From NCBI GenBank assembly GCA_002689985.1, contig NZDC01000002.1, positions 1 to 6,946 on the forward strand: 6,946 nucleotides of DNA. Reading direction: 5' to 3'. The first letter of the stretch is position 1. Every line of letters starts with the position of its first letter. A program made the position numbers and the translations under genes. The notes beneath the pieces are model-generated. The model ran no database searches, was not told where the DNA came from, and worked only from the letters and a program-made list of their open reading frames with translations. Source of the DNA: Candidatus Pacearchaeota archaeon. Its GTDB lineage: Archaea > Nanobdellota > Nanobdellia > Pacearchaeales > GW2011-AR1. This document shows positions 5,571-6,946 of the stretch, one piece after another.

Positions 5571-5827
5571 TTAATTTTTTTTCTCGCAGAAAGTTTAACT
5601 ATTTTCTTAATTTCTATTAATTTAGTATCTAATTTCTTAAAGTTATCAAGAACTTTTTTTCTAAATGTTTCATCATTTTCTTTTAACTGAATCAACTTTA
5701 TCTTTTGATTAATTGCTTTTAAACAAAAAGTAGTTACATCTTCTCCAATAGTTTTTGCAAATTCTTGTATTCTTATTTTATCTTCAGTAAATACTCTAAG
5801 TTCTAAACGACTATTCTTCCCTGCCAT
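5546..5827 (-). CDS. Ribbon-helix-helix DNA-binding protein (CopG/MobC-like)
   Basis: The 93-residue protein opens with a basic turn and a strand, SRLELRVFTEDK, then two helices around IQEFAKTIGEDVTTFCLKAINQKI. This is the ribbon-helix-helix fold of CopG, MobC and DUF1778-like repressors, which bind DNA as dimers by inserting the paired strands into the major groove. The rest is a long lysine-rich helix with leucine/isoleucine spacing that could form a coiled coil. The start at 5827 is chosen over the in-frame 5830 and 5851 because GGAG (5834-5837) lies 6 nt upstream. The gene overlaps the end of a 37-residue micro-ORF by 17 bp and sits just before rep, the usual place for a copy-control or relaxosome accessory protein. 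The nearby palindromes are its likely sites, by inference. Confidence 0.75.
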   Translation of the reverse strand: MAGKNSRLELRVFTEDKIRIQEFAKTIGEDVTTFCLKAINQKIKLIQLKENDETFRKKVLDNFKKLDTKLIEIKKIVKLSARKKIKAILSKRS

Positions 5828-5924
5828 CATTATCTCCTTTAAGAATTTCATTTATTTTATTGCTCAGTATTTCAAGTTTGTCCAATATTTCTTGTCCTAT
5901 GTCTTTTTGAATGCTTGATTCCAT
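5811..5924 (-). CDS. 37-residue helical micro-ORF upstream of the ribbon-helix-helix gene
   Basis: This short frame starts at an ATG at 5924 and ends at a TAG at 5811, overlapping the start of the ribbon-helix-helix gene by 17 bp. The peptide is acidic to neutral and looks like one amphipathic helix (IGQEILDKLEILSNKINEIL, with regular Ile/Leu spacing), so it could coil with another helix, for example the tail of the ribbon-helix-helix protein. A TATA-like box sits about 21 nt upstream of its ATG. The overlap and the promoter support a real gene or a leader peptide coupled to the next gene; length alone cannot rule out chance. Confidence 0.5.
   Translation of the reverse strand: MESSIQKDIGQEILDKLEILSNKINEILKGDNDGREE
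5831..5840 (-). promoter_or_regulatory. Ribosome-binding site for the ribbon-helix-helix gene
   Basis: The minus strand reads AAAGGAGATA just before two adjacent ATG codons (5830 and 5827). Spacing from GGAG is 3 nt to the first and 6 nt to the second, favouring 5827 and arguing against the longer form starting at 5851, which would place this site inside the coding region. Confidence 0.65.
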
Positions 5925-5940
5925 AATAAAAATAAGAAAG

Positions 5941-5951
5941 CTTTTTATTTA
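5941..5951. promoter_or_regulatory. Shared AT-rich TATA region for divergent genes
   Basis: The minus strand reads AAATAAAAAG about 21 nt before the ATG at 5924, and the plus strand reads CTTTTTATTT about 33 nt before the ATG at 5979. One short AT tract may therefore serve both directions, giving a leaderless minus transcript and a short-leader plus transcript. It is followed at once by the palindrome at 5952-5963. Confidence 0.4.
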
Positions 5952-5963
5952 AGCGATGTCGCT
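5952..5963. repeat. Short palindrome between divergent promoters, candidate operator
   Basis: AGCGATGTCGCT has perfect 5-bp arms (AGCGA, TCGCT) around TG. It lies between the TATA tract and the winged-helix gene start. It shares AGCGAT, then GTC, then GCT in the same order with the larger hairpin at 5536-5570, so both may be sites for one DNA-binding protein. Confidence 0.45.
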
Positions 5964-5978
5964 ATTTAACAAAGGAAA

Positions 5979-6761
5979 ATGAAAACTCATGATAAAATTT
6001 TAGACGTACTTGAAGAAAAACCTATGACTGCATCCCAGATCATAAGAAGATTGAGTAAGGAAGGATTAGGGGTTGATAGAAGTGTTATATATAGACATCT
6101 TGAAAGAGCAGAAAAAAATAAAGAAGTTGGTCGTTTTGATGATCCTACTCCAAAAGGAAAGGGAAAAGGAGGTGTTGCAAAAAAGATTATTGAAGAGGGT
6201 TATGGAAAAATTGAAGGAAGACTCACTAGAGTGAATTGGTCAGAAGAGTCAGAAAAAATATGGTTTAGGACAAAAGAAAGTGAAAAATTATTCAAAAAAC
6301 TACTAAGAAGATATTCTAATGATTGTCAAAATGATGATTTAATTAATGAAATTGTAGATAATTATAGGTCTATTGAAGCAAGAGCAATTTATAATAAAAA
6401 TCAAATATTAGAACCTGAGTTAGTAAAAAGACAACGAAAAGAAGATGGAAAAGATTATTCTCCTGAAACAGTTAAAACATCTATTAATAAAGCCATTTTT
6501 GACTGCAATAGAACCTATAAAAATCGCTATAGATTAATAAAAATTAATTTTTCAAATGATGATCATTCTTTAGAAGAAGAATTTAAACAATTTCTTTCTC
6601 AGATTATTTTAGATAAATGGATGACTTTCTTTGCAATTCTGGACATAAAATCAACACAAAGTAAAAGTATGGAAGAAAAAATGATACTCCCAACAAATAT
6701 AGTGAATGATAGAATGTTTAAGTTATTTATAAGATTAAAAAAATTTCAGAAAATTATTTAA
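5979..6761 (+). CDS. Winged-helix DNA-binding protein with unknown C-terminal region
   Basis: Residues 1-55 form a winged-helix domain: helix 1 (HDKILDVLEEKPM), helix 2 (TASQIIRRLSKEG) and a recognition helix (VDRSVIYRHLERAEKNKEV), as in PadR/MarR-like or ArsR-like regulators. A glycine/lysine-rich stretch (PTPKGKGKGGVAKK, 57-69) forms the wing or a linker. The remaining roughly 190 residues are charged and mostly helical (for example SEKLFKKLLRRYSND) and match nothing I recognise; no catalytic motif or membrane segment is visible. AAAGGAAA before the ATG is a weak ribosome site. The gene is divergent from the ribbon-helix-helix/rep cluster, sharing the AT tract and palindrome, a layout typical of a regulator of a mobile replicon. 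A host regulator is also possible. Confidence 0.75.
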   Translation: MKTHDKILDVLEEKPMTASQIIRRLSKEGLGVDRSVIYRHLERAEKNKEVGRFDDPTPKGKGKGGVAKKIIEEGYGKIEGRLTRVNWSEESEKIWFRTKESEKLFKKLLRRYSNDCQNDDLINEIVDNYRSIEARAIYNKNQILEPELVKRQRKEDGKDYSPETVKTSINKAIFDCNRTYKNRYRLIKINFSNDDHSLEEEFKQFLSQIILDKWMTFFAILDIKSTQSKSMEEKMILPTNIVNDRMFKLFIRLKKFQKII

Positions 6762-6765
6762 ACGC

Positions 6766-6774
6766 ATTTTTCTT
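6766..6774 (+). terminator. T-rich terminator after the winged-helix gene
   Basis: ATTTTTCTT begins five bases after the TAA of the winged-helix gene. Archaeal RNA polymerase stops at such T-runs without a hairpin. No stem is visible before it. Confidence 0.4.
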
Positions 6775-6802
6775 AAATTGATTATATTAAAATAAAAAGT
6801 AG

Positions 6803-6813
6803 TTAATATAAAT
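6803..6813 (+). promoter_or_regulatory. TATA box and GC-rich leader before the right-edge gene
   Basis: TTAATATAAAT is a TATA box whose expected start of transcription is near 6834, leaving a leader of about 37 nt before the ATG at 6871. That leader holds a GC-rich patch (6848-6860) flanked by TTATC (6844-6848) and GATAA (6861-6865), which can pair. This differs from the leaderless genes elsewhere in the window. Confidence 0.4.
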
Positions 6814-6870
6814 TACATCTCTTAGAGTGGTCATAAAGGTTTCTTATCCGGCAGGGGCGTGATAATTCAA

Positions 6871-6946
6871 ATGAAACAAATAGAAAAAATTATGAAAATA
6901 CTTTCAAAAGAATATCCTTCGAGTGAAAAGACTACATTAAATCGCA
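6871..6946 (+). CDS. nth: Endonuclease III-like N-terminus, cut by window edge
   Basis: Only 25 codons are present, starting MKQIEKIMKILSKEYP and ending LNR with no stop. The pattern of a first amphipathic helix, then KEYP and a short acidic stretch before a Leu-Asn, is that of the start of endonuclease III (HhH-GPD superfamily), which removes oxidised pyrimidines and cuts at the resulting abasic site. The helix-hairpin-helix, catalytic Lys/Asp and iron-sulphur cysteines would lie beyond the edge, so this call rests on a short match. If right, it is a host repair gene and marks the right border of the replicon-like block. Confidence 0.5.
   Translation, partial: MKQIEKIMKILSKEYPSSEKTTLNR

Noticed and set aside
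5536..5580. Intrinsic terminator reading on the plus strand (stem followed by T-run)
   Set aside because: No plus-strand gene ends there; for the minus-strand genes the T-run is on the wrong side.
6820..6870. Box C/D-type or other small RNA before the right-edge gene
   Set aside because: GTGATAA resembles a C box, but no matching D box or closing stem is visible.

Overview
The window is AT-rich DNA, very probably from an archaeon and plausibly a DPANN lineage such as Woesearchaeota or Pacearchaeota. The evidence is archaeal-style TATA boxes about 22-26 nt upstream of start codons (leaderless genes), a few genes with strong GGAGGTG-type ribosome sites, AGA-dominated arginine codons, very compact or overlapping genes, and a membrane-anchored PIN protein carrying a TGNVV motif. 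The lineage is an inference; no rRNA or tRNA gene is present to confirm it.

Left part (1-1890): a minus-strand pair. A compact alkyladenine DNA glycosylase (AAG/MPG family, base-excision repair) is followed 13 bp later by a long protein made of five tandem helix-turn-helix units about 56 residues apart. That protein runs off the left edge with no stop codon. The glycosylase has Gly where the family has its catalytic Glu. Its promoter lies in an interrupted inverted repeat shared with the divergent gene on the right.

Middle-left (1880-3974): a plus-strand pair of overlapping genes, a nucleotidyltransferase-fold protein and an unrecognised 161-residue protein. The second overlaps by 17 bp, tail to tail, a minus-strand gene for a PIN-domain nuclease with two N-terminal membrane segments.

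Middle-right (4041-6761): a block that looks like a small integrated replicon, or what is left of one. On the minus strand, in transcription order, it has a 37-residue helical micro-ORF, a ribbon-helix-helix DNA-binding protein, a HUH-type rolling-circle replication initiator with zinc-binding cysteines, a 74-residue unknown and a 47-residue zinc-ribbon protein. Divergent from these is a winged-helix protein gene. Palindromes cluster around it: at the 3' end of the ribbon-helix-helix gene, upstream of rep, between the divergent promoters, and one unusually GC-rich hairpin inside rep. They are candidates for a replication origin and operators. No attachment-site repeats are visible, so the element borders are not defined.

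Right edge (6762-6946): a T-rich terminator, a TATA box, a leader with an odd GC-rich patch, and the first 25 codons of what looks like endonuclease III. Base-excision-repair genes therefore lie near both ends, with the replicon-like block between them.
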